From Chitinophagaceae bacterium UBA4411 (lineage in GTDB: Bacteria > Bacteroidota > Bacteroidia > Chitinophagales > Chitinophagaceae): a DNA stretch of 64,000 nt. The DNA lies in contig DGQP01000002.1 in assembly GCA_002400415.1 (NCBI GenBank), forward strand, positions 1-64,000. Reading direction: 5' to 3'. The notes beneath the pieces are model-generated. The model was not told the DNA's origin. It did no database searches and was given only the letters and a program-made list of their open reading frames with translations. Positions 37,091-46,320 of the stretch are shown one piece after another. The stretch's first letter is position 1; every line of letters starts with the position of its first letter. Both the position numbers and the translations under genes were made by a program.

Positions 37091-37945
37091 ATGATAATTA
37101 CACAGATCAATGGCGGGCTTGGCAACCAGCTTTTTCAGTATTGTTCAGCGAAAGCTCTTTCGCTCCATAAGAATATTCCGTTACGTTTAGACCTCTCCTA
37201 TTTTGAAGCGACAGGCAAAAAGGATGACCTTCGCTTTTTTCAGCTGCCCGAAAAAAAAGCCACTGCAGCAGAACTATACCCTTATTATAACCAGTCTTTT
37301 TTCAAAAAAATTTCCCAGCGCCTTACCAATAAATACCATCGTGATATTTATAAAGAGCCTTTCTTCCATTACGATCCCCTTTTTTTCAGCTTAAATGATC
37401 ATGTAATGCTGAAAGGGTTAAGGCAATCCGAAAAATATTTTATGAACTATAAAAAGGATATCCGGAACCTGCTTACGATCAAAGAGGAGTCAATCAAAAA
37501 TATTCTGCACTTTAAAGATGAACTAAACAACCAGGAATCTGTATCGGTTCATATCCGCAGGGGAGATTACCTCACTAAAGTGGCTCTGCATGTATTGGGC
37601 CTGATGGATAAGGACTATTATCTCCGGGCCTTTGAAGCACTCAGCAAAACAATTAAATCACCCAAAGTTTATTATTTTTCTGATGATATTGAATGGGTGG
37701 AAAAAGAATTGTTGCCGCTTATCCCCGGACAACTGGTTGCAAAACGGCAGCCAACCAATCATATTGAAGACTTCTATCTCATGTCCCAATGCAAACACAA
37801 TATCATTGCCAACAGCAGTTTCAGCTGGTGGGCAGCGTGGTTGAATAACAACCCGTGCAAAATAGTGATCGCACCGAAAAAATGGTTCAATAAAGGCCCC
37901 AGGGATACTTACGACCTTTACCCGGATGGCTGGCTTACTATATAA
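37091..37945 (+). CDS. Alpha-1,2-fucosyltransferase (GT11)
   Basis: Transfers L-fucose from GDP-fucose onto a galactose or similar residue. The start IITQINGGLGNQLFQYCSAKAL carries the GT11 N-terminal motif, and HIRRGDY at residues 154-160 is the donor-binding signature of GDP-fucose transferases. The C-terminal NSSFSWWAAWLN near residue 239 is the third GT11 block. 284 residues, normal for bacterial members. The donor would come from gmd-fcl 6 kb away on the other strand. No membrane helix, so it acts in the cytoplasm on a growing glycan. Confidence 0.93.
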   Translation: MIITQINGGLGNQLFQYCSAKALSLHKNIPLRLDLSYFEATGKKDDLRFFQLPEKKATAAELYPYYNQSFFKKISQRLTNKYHRDIYKEPFFHYDPLFFSLNDHVMLKGLRQSEKYFMNYKKDIRNLLTIKEESIKNILHFKDELNNQESVSVHIRRGDYLTKVALHVLGLMDKDYYLRAFEALSKTIKSPKVYYFSDDIEWVEKELLPLIPGQLVAKRQPTNHIEDFYLMSQCKHNIIANSSFSWWAAWLNNNPCKIVIAPKKWFNKGPRDTYDLYPDGWLTI

Positions 37946-38033
37946 CATTCGTTTAAACTGCGCAAAGCCCGGCACGGCCAACTTTAACGGGAAAACCAAA
38001 ATCTGCTTAATTTGCAGCTACTGCTGTAAACAC

Positions 38034-40886
38034 ATGAAAGAAAAATACTGTTGCCTAATACTTCTATTGCTTTCCTCCCTGGTATTACAAGCTCAGAATT
38101 TCAGTTCTGTCCACTATTCAGAAAAAGATGGCTTACCCAGCAATACTGTCTATGATATCACGCAGGATAAAGACGGTTTTATTTGGTTTGCCACTGAAAA
38201 CGGCTTAAGCAGGTTTGATGGCCGCCGGTTCAGGAATTTTACTACGAGAGAAGGTTTACCCGACAATGCTGTTCTGCGAATAATGGCAGACAATACTGGA
38301 AGAGTTTTTTTCAGCCCATTCACACACCCCCCCTATTATTACTTTAACGACAGTATCTACCCTCTTAAAATCCCGGACAGCCTTAAAACGGAAATAGCAA
38401 GTCTTGCTATCTACTACAAATGGAGAGATAAAGTGGTAATCAAAGGAGTGACCGTAAATCTTGTTGTGGAAAACAATATGGATACAATTAAACTTCTTGA
38501 TGATTTTTCTGAAAACTTCCCAAAAGGCGCTACAGTCTCATATCTCAGCGATTCTGTAATTATTGTAAATAAACCTGACAGCCTTTTTTCAATAATAGAT
38601 AAGAAAATTGATTATATAGGCCCATTGAATACTACAGAAATAAATTCCTCTTACACTAAGAACGGCAGGCGAATTCAGATTGAGAATGTGCCAGTAGCAT
38701 TAGGGTCTCCTACCAGCAACCTTGCTAACAGATTATTTTATGCGAGCAAAGCAAGCAATTTTTTTTTGTTTAATGCGGTGACAGGAAAATTGCTTTATAG
38801 AATTGTAGTAAAAAAAATCAGCGCTGCCTTTATTGACACCGAAAATAATCTTTGGATTACCACTCTTGGTAACGGCGTTTACAGGTTCCCTTCATTTGAA
38901 TTTAAGCACACAGAGTTTGCTGGTATTAATGAAATTTTTGCTCTGAATAAGTTTAACGGTAATATCATTGCCGGGGGCGATTTTAGTAAATCCTTTATAA
39001 TAAATACGGACCGGCATCATTTGTATTCGGACTATTCTTCTTTTCTCCGGCAATCCAATAATCCGGTAGCACAGTCTACAAAGAGAAACAGGATATTAAA
39101 ATTCATGCCCCATAAGGGCGACCTATTTATAGCCGCAGATGCATTCCTCCTTAAAATGACACGGTCTTCGGGCATCCGTTTCAGTCCCGTTTTCCCGGTG
39201 AAGGATATAGACACTATTGCTGATCAGTTATTGATTTGTACCGGCAGAAGCGCCCTTCTGCTGGATCAAAAAAATATGTCTATAAGAGATACTTTACTGG
39301 ACCAGCGATCAACTTGTGGTGTCTTTTACCAGGGGAATTTTTATATTGGCACCTATGGTGGGTTAATAAAAATTGCCCCCCCTAGCAAAACCACGATTGC
39401 ACTTGGCAATGAATATCCTCCTTTAAAAAACAGGATCACTGCTTTAAAAAGAGGTATTGATAATGACTTGTGGGTAGCGACCAGCGGATCAGGGCTTATT
39501 CGCTATAAGAATGGAAAGGTCACAGATGTACTGGATACTGAAACAGGTATAACCAGCGATATCTGCACCAGTATCTTTGTTGACAGCAATGAAATATGGC
39601 TGGGTACCAGCAAAGGGATAAACAGGATTATTCCACGTAATGGAAATTGGGATATTACAACGGTAACAACCGCTAACGGGTTAGCAGCCAATTTTATTAA
39701 TACTATATATGTTCAAAATAATATTGTTTATGCCGGCACATCTGCAGGACTGACTTATTTCAACAAAAACACCTTAAGTGAAAAATCAATTTGCCGGTTA
39801 CATATAACCGGTGTATCGGCTGGGAACCACACTCTAAAAATTGACAGTACCCTGTTATTCCCTCATAACATCCTGAATATTAAAATAGAATTTACAGCGA
39901 TCTCTTTCAAGTCAGCGGGCGACATCCGTTATTACCACCGGCTGAAAGGGCTGGAAGATAGCTGGAATGTAACTACAGATAATTTTGTTAACTATCCAAC
40001 CCTGCCCCCCGGAGATTATGTTCTGATGATCAAAGCCATTAATAAATTCGGGGTGGAAAGTGAAACGAAAACAATTTCCATCCGTATTAATCCGGCATGG
40101 TGGCAAACCTGGCCATTCATTTTTGCTGTTATTGGCCTGCTTTTGTTTTTGATCGCCTTTATGTACAGAAGAAGTATCCGCTCTATCCAAAAAAAGGAAA
40201 AACTTAAACGGGAAATGGAGGCCCGTTTCTCAGCCCTGGAGCAACAGGCTTTGCAGGCACAGATGAACCCTCATTTCATCTTCAATAGTTTAAATTCCAT
40301 CCAGTCATTTATACTGGATCTTGATGTGGAAGGCGCCAATAAATACCTTACCACTTTTGCCAGCCTCATCCGTCAAACACTGGATAATTCGTCCAGCCCC
40401 CTGATCTCGCTCGGTAGCGAACTCAAACACTTAGATACCTATTTACAACTTGAAAAGCTCAGGTTCAAAGATAAATTCAGCTATACAATAAACACCGGTG
40501 CTGGAATTGACCAGCAGGCCATTTTTATTCCGGGAATGTTATTACAACCTTATGTTGAAAATTCCCTGCGGCATGGCATTCAGCACCGGAAAGACAATAA
40601 CGGAGTCATTTCTATCGAAATAACGGGTAATATCGCAGGCGGTATTACTTATGTAATCCGGGACAATGGTGTCGGCCGCAAAAAATCAGAAGAATTGAAA
40701 TCCAGTAAACACATAGAATACCAGTCAAAAGGAACTGCGATCAGCCTGAAAAGGATCAACGCCATCAACAATCAGTTTGGAACAAATATCAGGGTGAGCA
40801 CGGATGATATTACCAGGGCAGATGGCACCATTGAAGGAACAGTCGTAACTTTATTTATGCCTTATCTTAATAAACCCGTTCTATGA
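38034..40886 (+). CDS. Propeller-sensor histidine kinase, LytS type
   Basis: A 950-residue inner-membrane sensor. The ATG at 38034 begins a signal peptide (KEKYCCLILLLLSSLVLQAQ); the frame runs upstream into the fucosyltransferase end without a signal. Residues of about 25-590 are two-component propeller repeats (GLPSNTVYDITQDKDGFIWF, DNDLWVATSGSGLIRY, NEIWLGTSKGINRI). A Y_Y_Y domain follows (LEDSWNVTTDNFVNYPTLPPGDY). One helix (FIFAVIGLLLFLIAFMY, about 700) leads to the kinase: QMNPHFIFNSLNSIQ near residue 743 holds the phosphorylated His, and YVENSLRHGIQHR is the N box. The signal is periplasmic and unknown; polysaccharide sensing is common for this design. The stop overlaps the next ATG. 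Confidence 0.94.
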   Translation: MKEKYCCLILLLLSSLVLQAQNFSSVHYSEKDGLPSNTVYDITQDKDGFIWFATENGLSRFDGRRFRNFTTREGLPDNAVLRIMADNTGRVFFSPFTHPPYYYFNDSIYPLKIPDSLKTEIASLAIYYKWRDKVVIKGVTVNLVVENNMDTIKLLDDFSENFPKGATVSYLSDSVIIVNKPDSLFSIIDKKIDYIGPLNTTEINSSYTKNGRRIQIENVPVALGSPTSNLANRLFYASKASNFFLFNAVTGKLLYRIVVKKISAAFIDTENNLWITTLGNGVYRFPSFEFKHTEFAGINEIFALNKFNGNIIAGGDFSKSFIINTDRHHLYSDYSSFLRQSNNPVAQSTKRNRILKFMPHKGDLFIAADAFLLKMTRSSGIRFSPVFPVKDIDTIADQLLICTGRSALLLDQKNMSIRDTLLDQRSTCGVFYQGNFYIGTYGGLIKIAPPSKTTIALGNEYPPLKNRITALKRGIDNDLWVATSGSGLIRYKNGKVTDVLDTETGITSDICTSIFVDSNEIWLGTSKGINRIIPRNGNWDITTVTTANGLAANFINTIYVQNNIVYAGTSAGLTYFNKNTLSEKSICRLHITGVSAGNHTLKIDSTLLFPHNILNIKIEFTAISFKSAGDIRYYHRLKGLEDSWNVTTDNFVNYPTLPPGDYVLMIKAINKFGVESETKTISIRINPAWWQTWPFIFAVIGLLLFLIAFMYRRSIRSIQKKEKLKREMEARFSALEQQALQAQMNPHFIFNSLNSIQSFILDLDVEGANKYLTTFASLIRQTLDNSSSPLISLGSELKHLDTYLQLEKLRFKDKFSYTINTGAGIDQQAIFIPGMLLQPYVENSLRHGIQHRKDNNGVISIEITGNIAGGITYVIRDNGVGRKKSEELKSSKHIEYQSKGTAISLKRINAINNQFGTNIRVSTDDITRADGTIEGTVVTLFMPYLNKPVL

Positions 40887-41620
40887 TCTCCTGTATTATT
40901 GTTGACGATGAACCCCGTAACATTGCCGTACTCAGCAAACTGGTTACAGATTTTTGCAAAGGGATCCGGGTCTCCGGCTCAGCTTCCTCTGTTGATGAAG
41001 CCTGTATCCTGATTAAAGAAAAAAAGCCGGACCTTGTATTCCTTGATATTGAAATGCCCGGCAAAAATGCCTTCGACCTGATTGATCTTTTATCCCCTGT
41101 ACAGTTCGAGATTGTATTCGTCACTGCTTTCGAACAATATGCTATCAAAGCTTTCCGGTACAGTGCTATCGATTACCTGTTAAAGCCGGTTGATATCAGG
41201 GAACTTCGTGAAACAATTGAAAAAGTCTGCCTGCGGATAAAAGAGAAAAACTTCCAGCTACGCATTGATAACTATCTCTCCGTCATCCAAAAAAAGGATA
41301 CGAAAATTGCCATCCAGCTCAAAGACGGATATGTATTCCACAGTTTTAACGATATCATTTGTTGCTCGGCGGAAGGCGCTTATACAGCCATTTATTTTAA
41401 AAACGGTACTAAAATACTATCCAGCAGCAACCTGAAGCACTATAGTGAAATACTTCCCGAAACCATCTTTTGCCGCATCCATCACTCCCACCTTGTAAAT
41501 CTTGACTATGCAGTTAAGTTTTCAAGAGGAAGAAACGGGACATTAGAAATGTTAAACGGGCTGGTACTGGAAGTATCACAGCGAAAAAGAGACGAATTAC
41601 TGGGACGGTTTGAAAAATAG
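40883..41620 (+). CDS. LytTR-family response regulator
   Basis: A 245-residue DNA-binding regulator, partner of the preceding kinase through the ATGA overlap. Receiver domain residues 1-120: IIVDDEPRN, phosphoacceptor Asp in DLVFLDIEMPG near residue 55, Thr/Lys pair in FVTAF and YLLKPVD. The LytTR domain covers about residues 140-240 (IQLKDGYVFHSFNDIICCSAEGAYT, CRIHHSHLVNLDYAVKFSRG). Targets are not evident; the neighbouring glycan genes are one option. Confidence 0.95.
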   Translation: MISCIIVDDEPRNIAVLSKLVTDFCKGIRVSGSASSVDEACILIKEKKPDLVFLDIEMPGKNAFDLIDLLSPVQFEIVFVTAFEQYAIKAFRYSAIDYLLKPVDIRELRETIEKVCLRIKEKNFQLRIDNYLSVIQKKDTKIAIQLKDGYVFHSFNDIICCSAEGAYTAIYFKNGTKILSSSNLKHYSEILPETIFCRIHHSHLVNLDYAVKFSRGRNGTLEMLNGLVLEVSQRKRDELLGRFEK

Positions 41621-41848
41621 GTCAAACGGTTGCAATAAACTCTCTTTTTAACTCACTTACGGCGCAAAACTACTCAGTTATAAAAAACACATCCTTCTTT
41701 TCAAAATCTCCCCTTGCTATAACTATTTTCATATATGAGAGTCGTTTGCCACAAGTAAAATTCCGGGGTAACCAAGTAATTCCGAAAATTATTGACATTA
41801 ACCACTACTCCTTATCCTTTTTATTCTCTCCGGTAAATAGAGCAAATG

Positions 41849-42637
41849 TCAAACCTCCTGGTCTGTATTTTGGATATATTGCAAAAACAAACTCATCCCC
41901 CTTCGCTTGGCTTCATCCAGCTCATAACTCAAATGCAGCTGGTAATATTTCTTCAGGTCATAGGTTTCATAAGGATTTGCCGCCACTATCTCATCAAGAT
42001 GATCTAATCCCATCGCATTGGCCGCATTAAAGAGCCGGATAAAATCACCCGGTAAGGGCCGTTTACTTACCCAGGCTGCAAAGACAAAGGGCAGCCCTGT
42101 AATTTTTTTCCACTCCGATCCAAGGTCATAAATAAAGGTGGAGATACGCCGCTGCTCCAGGGCCCTGTCGCCTATTACTAATCCCGCAGTAGTGCCTTGT
42201 ATCTTATCCCGGTAAGACTCATCTCCGGCTTGTACCAGTTCCGGGTTCACGCCCCAGTATTCCTTCATCAGCCATTTCAATAAAGCCACGGAAGAACGGC
42301 TCTGGTAATCGAGGTACACAGTTTTAATTTCCTCCATCGGCACTTCACTGAACAAGCAAACCGAAGCGATCTCCGCTTCAGCACCGATACAATAATCACC
42401 CACGATATAATAAGGATCAAACTGCGGAATAGCCGCCACAGGTATCAGCCCCACATCCACAATATCATCAGCCAGCAGCTGTACCAATCTGGCAGGGTAA
42501 GCACCTACCAGTTCTATCTGCTCACTGAGAGGCGGACGTTCCAGCCCCCAGATCAGCGGTTTTGTATTCAGGTAGTTAACGATACCAACTTTTATCTTCT
42601 TACCCCCGGTCTCTGAAAGGCTGTTTTTATCTTCCAT
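41849..42637 (-). CDS. mqnA: Chorismate dehydratase, menaquinone biosynthesis
   Basis: First enzyme of the futalosine pathway, turning chorismate into 3-[(1-carboxyvinyl)oxy]benzoate, the substrate of MqnE. A periplasmic-binding-protein-like fold without a signal peptide. KVGIVNYLNTKPLIWGLE near residue 16, DVGLIPVAAIPQ near 60, YLDYQSRSSVALLKWL near 108 and GLVIGDRAL near 150 match MqnA. 262 residues. Shares a very short divergent region with purB in which the two promoter boxes face each other. Confidence 0.92.
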   Translation of the reverse strand: MEDKNSLSETGGKKIKVGIVNYLNTKPLIWGLERPPLSEQIELVGAYPARLVQLLADDIVDVGLIPVAAIPQFDPYYIVGDYCIGAEAEIASVCLFSEVPMEEIKTVYLDYQSRSSVALLKWLMKEYWGVNPELVQAGDESYRDKIQGTTAGLVIGDRALEQRRISTFIYDLGSEWKKITGLPFVFAAWVSKRPLPGDFIRLFNAANAMGLDHLDEIVAANPYETYDLKKYYQLHLSYELDEAKRRGMSLFLQYIQNTDQEV

Positions 42638-42656
42638 TTCTACAGTTTGGGTTCTT

Positions 42657-42664
42657 TATCTTTG
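42657..42664 (+). promoter_or_regulatory. Predicted -7 box (TATCTTTG) of purB
   Basis: An exact TAnnTTTG match about 100 bases before the purB ATG. It lies 3 bases from the opposing mqnA box, inside the expected mqnA transcript start. Confidence 0.45.
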
Positions 42665-42667
42665 CGG

Positions 42668-42675
42668 CAAATATA
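42668..42675 (-). promoter_or_regulatory. Predicted -7 box (TATATTTG) of mqnA
   Basis: An exact TAnnTTTG match on the minus strand, 30 bases before the mqnA ATG. Confidence 0.45.
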
Positions 42676-42763
42676 GTCACTTAAGCTTTTTGGATTTTGT
42701 AGCAGAACAACGAAATGCCGCAGACGAACTACAAACCATCAGCTTCAAACTACAAACTTACTG

Positions 42764-44095
42764 ATGGAACTAACCCCCCTCACCGCTATATCCGCCATTG
42801 ATGGCCGTTACCGTAAACAGGTACAGCACCTCGATGAATATTTTTCTGAATATGCCCTGATGAAATACCGGGTACTGATTGAAGTGGAGTATTTGTTATT
42901 TCTTGAAAAAAAGAAATTCTTCAAGCTCAGCACCAAAGCCATCAAACACCTGCAAAAACTGGCGGCTGATTTCGGCCCCGAAGATGCACAGGAGATCAAA
43001 CAGATCGAATTCACCACCAACCATGATGTGAAAGCGGTGGAGTACTTCCTGAAAAATGAACTGGATAAAGCCGGCGGTAAAGAAGCCAAAGAATGGATCC
43101 ACTTTGGGCTCACCTCCCAGGATATCAATAATACCGCCGTACCGCTTTCCTGGAAACATGCCATCGAATATGAATACCTGCCCGGTTTGTTGAACCTGAA
43201 TGCACAATTAAAATTACTGGCGCAGGAATGGCATGATATACCCATGCTGGCCCATACACACGGACAACCGGCCAGTCCCACCCGGCTCGGTAAAGAGATC
43301 ATGGTCTTCGTGGAGAGAATAGAAAACCAGGTGGAACAATTCATCGGTATTCCCTTCAGTGGAAAATTCGGTGGCGCCACCGGCAACTTCAATGCCCACC
43401 ATGTGGCCTTCCCGAAAATGGATTGGGTAAAACTGGGCAATGAATTTGTAGCCGGCATCGGGCTCAATCGCCAGCAGTTCACCACGCAGATCGAACACTA
43501 TGATAATCTCTCCGCTCATTTCGATTGCATGAAGCGGATCAATAATATCCTGATCGACTTTTCCCGTGATGTATGGAGCTATGTGTCCATGGAATACTTC
43601 AAACAAAAAACAAAGAAAGGTGAGATCGGATCTTCCGCTATGCCGCATAAAGTAAACCCCATCGATTTTGAAAATGCAGAAGGTAATCTCGGTTTAGCCA
43701 ATGCTGTGTTTGAACACCTGGCTTCCAAATTACCGGTATCCAGGTTGCAGCGTGACCTCACCGATTCCACTGTCTTAAGAAATATCGGTGTACCCGTAGC
43801 GCATACACTGATCGCATTCCGTTCGCTGGAGAAAGGATTGGGCAAACTCATCATCAACGATGCAAAGATCCACGAAGACCTGGAGAATAACTGGGCCGTG
43901 GTGGCCGAAGCGGTGCAAACCATTTTGCGTCGGGAAAAATATCCCAATCCTTACGAAGCCTTAAAAGACCTGACAAGAGGAAATAATACCATTGATAAAA
44001 AATCCATCCACCAGTTTATTGATGGCCTGAAAATAAGTGATGCTGTCAAAAAAGAACTAAAGAAAATAACACCACATAATTATACTGGCGTATAG
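42764..44095 (+). CDS. purB: Adenylosuccinate lyase
   Basis: Cytosolic enzyme of purine synthesis, used twice: SAICAR to AICAR plus fumarate, and adenylosuccinate to AMP plus fumarate. The superfamily signature SSAMPHKVNPIDFENAEGN near residue 290 is complete; HGQPASPTRLGKE near 168 and TTQIEHYDN near 243 are further active-site blocks. The start LTAISAIDGRYRKQV is that of the E. coli-type PurB. 443 residues, normal. Confidence 0.97.
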   Translation: MELTPLTAISAIDGRYRKQVQHLDEYFSEYALMKYRVLIEVEYLLFLEKKKFFKLSTKAIKHLQKLAADFGPEDAQEIKQIEFTTNHDVKAVEYFLKNELDKAGGKEAKEWIHFGLTSQDINNTAVPLSWKHAIEYEYLPGLLNLNAQLKLLAQEWHDIPMLAHTHGQPASPTRLGKEIMVFVERIENQVEQFIGIPFSGKFGGATGNFNAHHVAFPKMDWVKLGNEFVAGIGLNRQQFTTQIEHYDNLSAHFDCMKRINNILIDFSRDVWSYVSMEYFKQKTKKGEIGSSAMPHKVNPIDFENAEGNLGLANAVFEHLASKLPVSRLQRDLTDSTVLRNIGVPVAHTLIAFRSLEKGLGKLIINDAKIHEDLENNWAVVAEAVQTILRREKYPNPYEALKDLTRGNNTIDKKSIHQFIDGLKISDAVKKELKKITPHNYTGV

Positions 44096-44133
44096 AACGC
44101 AAAGTGCTCCGATATAAAAAAGAAAACCTGGCT

Positions 44134-45681
44134 ATGAAATCAATTATCCTTTTTATTGTCTTGTTATTTTTTTTCCTGAAACCCTCCTATGCACAGATTA
44201 ATTTAAAATCCGGCCTGGTAGCTTATTATCCCTTTAATGGAAATGCCAACGATGAAAGTGGGAATAACAACCATTGCGAACCTGTCAATAACCCCGTATT
44301 AACTACCGACAGGTACAATGTACCTAATGCTGCATACAGTTTCAATGGCAAAGGAAGTCACTTCCGGATAAAGGATAAAGGTGATTTTTCATCACCCAGG
44401 TTCAGTATTGTATTATGGTTTTATACCCAATCAAAGGAATTACAAAGCCTGGTTGGTAAGAGAGATTTTGCTAAATCGGCTGGAACAGGCGGTTCACAAT
44501 ACCAAATGTTTATTAACTATGCCCCCTACCCCGGGGTTGGCTCCAATGTGGTAGGTAATAATTCCACTTGTAACAGTATTACTTCTTCAAGCTATATCAA
44601 TACGAGGGACCAGATATGTAATGCCAGTTGGTACTGTGTCATTGTTACCTACGATGGCAAACGACATAAACTTTTCTTGAACGGTGAATTAAAAAGGGAT
44701 GAAAAAACTGCTGACTTCAACAGCTTGTTGCAATGCGACAAAGAAGTAAGAATTGGTAACTGGTGGAAACTGGATATGCAGAACTTTAATGGGAAAATTG
44801 ATGATATACGCTGGTACAACAGGGCTCTTAACAACGATGAAATCGCAAAGCTGAGTACAGCAGATTTTGAGGAGTCGGCGTTAAAGATAAAAGGCAATAC
44901 CACGTTCTGTGAGGGAGACTCGGTGGTGCTCGAAGCCCCTAAAGCGAACAATACCGACTACAACTGGTATCATAACAATACCGCTGTAGAAAAGGAGAAA
45001 AGCAATTTCCTGGTTGTAAAGAAACCCGGGGCATACCAACTAAAAACCAATTCAAAAGGATGCAAACAGAACAGCAAGATCATTCCGGTCACTGTTATTA
45101 AATATCCTTCCAGGGAAGTAATGTTCAGCAGCACGTTGATTAAAAAAGGTGATACGGTAATTTTAAAAGCAAAAGAGGATAATGCCACTTACTTATGGAA
45201 CGATAAATCAACACAACAACAACTGCTTGTTCAGACCCCGGGAGATTATTTTGTAAAAATTGATAATAAGGGTTGTGCAGTACAAAGTGATACAATAACT
45301 ATTAAACAAAAAGCAGATATTTTACCCGTTCCTTTTACAAAAAGAAATAATGAGCTGATCAAAAGCTTTGAAGTAACCGACACGGCTTTGATTGTTTTGA
45401 ATTTCCACGATTACCGGCAGGAAGATGGCGATATCATTTCCGTGTACGTAAATGAGGTGGAAATTTTAAAAGAACAGCTTTTATCAAAAAAGCCATTACA
45501 GGTTCCGGTTAAATTAAGCAGTAAAACACCTGTTGCAGAAGTAAAGATCGTAGCTGAAAACCTGGGAAGGATTCCACCCAACACAGCTATGATGGAAACT
45601 GTGATCAATGGGAAGAAACAGGTGGTACAAATTGTAAGTTCCGGGCAAAAAAATGCGATCATCCGGATAAAATTGAAATAA
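44134..45681 (+). CDS. Secreted LamG-domain protein, paralogue of the 31.4-34.1 kb gene
   Basis: A 515-residue exported protein. I choose the ATG at 44134, which begins a signal peptide (KSIILFIVLLFFFLKPSYAQ), over a GTG 30 bases upstream. The LamG domain (about residues 22-245: GLVAYYPFNGNANDESG to GKIDDIRWYNRALNNDE) is closely similar to that of the T9SS protein 10 kb upstream, including shared loops SGNNN, GGxQYQxFINYxP and NSTC. Two Ig-like segments follow (FCEGDSVVLEAP, GDTVILKAKEDNATYLW). The C terminus (VLNFHDYRQEDGDIISVYVN, LGRIPPNTAMME) is another beta domain rather than a T9SS sorting tail, so the export route past the periplasm is unclear. Confidence 0.85.
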   Translation: MKSIILFIVLLFFFLKPSYAQINLKSGLVAYYPFNGNANDESGNNNHCEPVNNPVLTTDRYNVPNAAYSFNGKGSHFRIKDKGDFSSPRFSIVLWFYTQSKELQSLVGKRDFAKSAGTGGSQYQMFINYAPYPGVGSNVVGNNSTCNSITSSSYINTRDQICNASWYCVIVTYDGKRHKLFLNGELKRDEKTADFNSLLQCDKEVRIGNWWKLDMQNFNGKIDDIRWYNRALNNDEIAKLSTADFEESALKIKGNTTFCEGDSVVLEAPKANNTDYNWYHNNTAVEKEKSNFLVVKKPGAYQLKTNSKGCKQNSKIIPVTVIKYPSREVMFSSTLIKKGDTVILKAKEDNATYLWNDKSTQQQLLVQTPGDYFVKIDNKGCAVQSDTITIKQKADILPVPFTKRNNELIKSFEVTDTALIVLNFHDYRQEDGDIISVYVNEVEILKEQLLSKKPLQVPVKLSSKTPVAEVKIVAENLGRIPPNTAMMETVINGKKQVVQIVSSGQKNAIIRIKLK

Positions 45682-45701
45682 GATTTATGCTGACGCCTGC
45701 T

Positions 45702-45719
45702 GATTGATAAAAATCAATC
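45702..45719. terminator. Possible bidirectional hairpin between convergent genes
   Basis: GATTGAT-AAAA-ATCAATC is a perfect 7-bp stem between the LamG gene and the convergent acetyltransferase gene. Neither side has a strong U-run. Confidence 0.35.
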
Positions 45720-45727
45720 CGACAGTT

Positions 45728-46237
45728 TTACCGCTTCACAATAAATACCAGCAATTCCTTATCGCCTTCCATCTTCGTACCGAAGGGCTGAAACCCGGCT
45801 TTCAGCAATACTTTTTGCGAAGCCGCATTCGGTGTTTCTGTTACGGCATAAATTAAAGGCAATGTGGTTTGGTTCCGGAAATGATCAAGCCCGGCGATAG
45901 TCAGCTCCGTTGCATACCCCTTGCCCCAGCTTTCTTTGGGAAAGGCATAACCGAGTTGCATCTTTTCCGGTTCATCCGGGATGGGGATCATCGCAAAAGA
46001 GCCCACAAACTCATCGGTAGTTTTCAGGTGAACAGCCCAGCGGCCAAAGCCCGGCATGGCTTCATAATCGTCCAGTTGTTTTTCAAAAGCCGCTATCGCT
46101 TCTTCCCGGCTCTGCACCGGGCGGATATACCGCATCACTTCGGCATCGCCATTCAGCCGGAAGAAATTTTCAAAATCTTCTTTCGTGTAGCGGCGCACCA
46201 GCAGGCGGTCGGTTTCAAATATTACTTTTTTGTTCAT
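45728..46237 (-). CDS. GNAT acetyltransferase (RimJ/RimL-like)
   Basis: A 169-residue cytosolic N-acetyltransferase. FETDRLLVRRYTKEDFENFF at the N terminus, LGYAFPKESWGKGYATE near residue 100 (acetyl-CoA binding Q/R-x-x-G-x-G/A region) and NAASQKVLLKAGF near 142 are typical of the Acetyltransf_3 group that modifies proteins or small amines. I start at the ATG at 46237 (NKKVIFETDRL); an extra ATG lies 15 bases upstream. Substrate is not predictable. Confidence 0.87.
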   Translation of the reverse strand: MNKKVIFETDRLLVRRYTKEDFENFFRLNGDAEVMRYIRPVQSREEAIAAFEKQLDDYEAMPGFGRWAVHLKTTDEFVGSFAMIPIPDEPEKMQLGYAFPKESWGKGYATELTIAGLDHFRNQTTLPLIYAVTETPNAASQKVLLKAGFQPFGTKMEGDKELLVFIVKR

Positions 46238-46320
46238 GGTTGAATCGTCCATAGACGATGGTGGCTTCGATTAATCTTTACGGGTTTATTTTCAACATTC
46301 ATACTTCTTACAAACCCCCA

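Noticed and set aside
42808..43485. A 225-codon minus-strand frame opposite purB
   Set aside because: Shadow of purB: Ser/Cys/Phe-rich, no domain, and purB is complete on the other strand.
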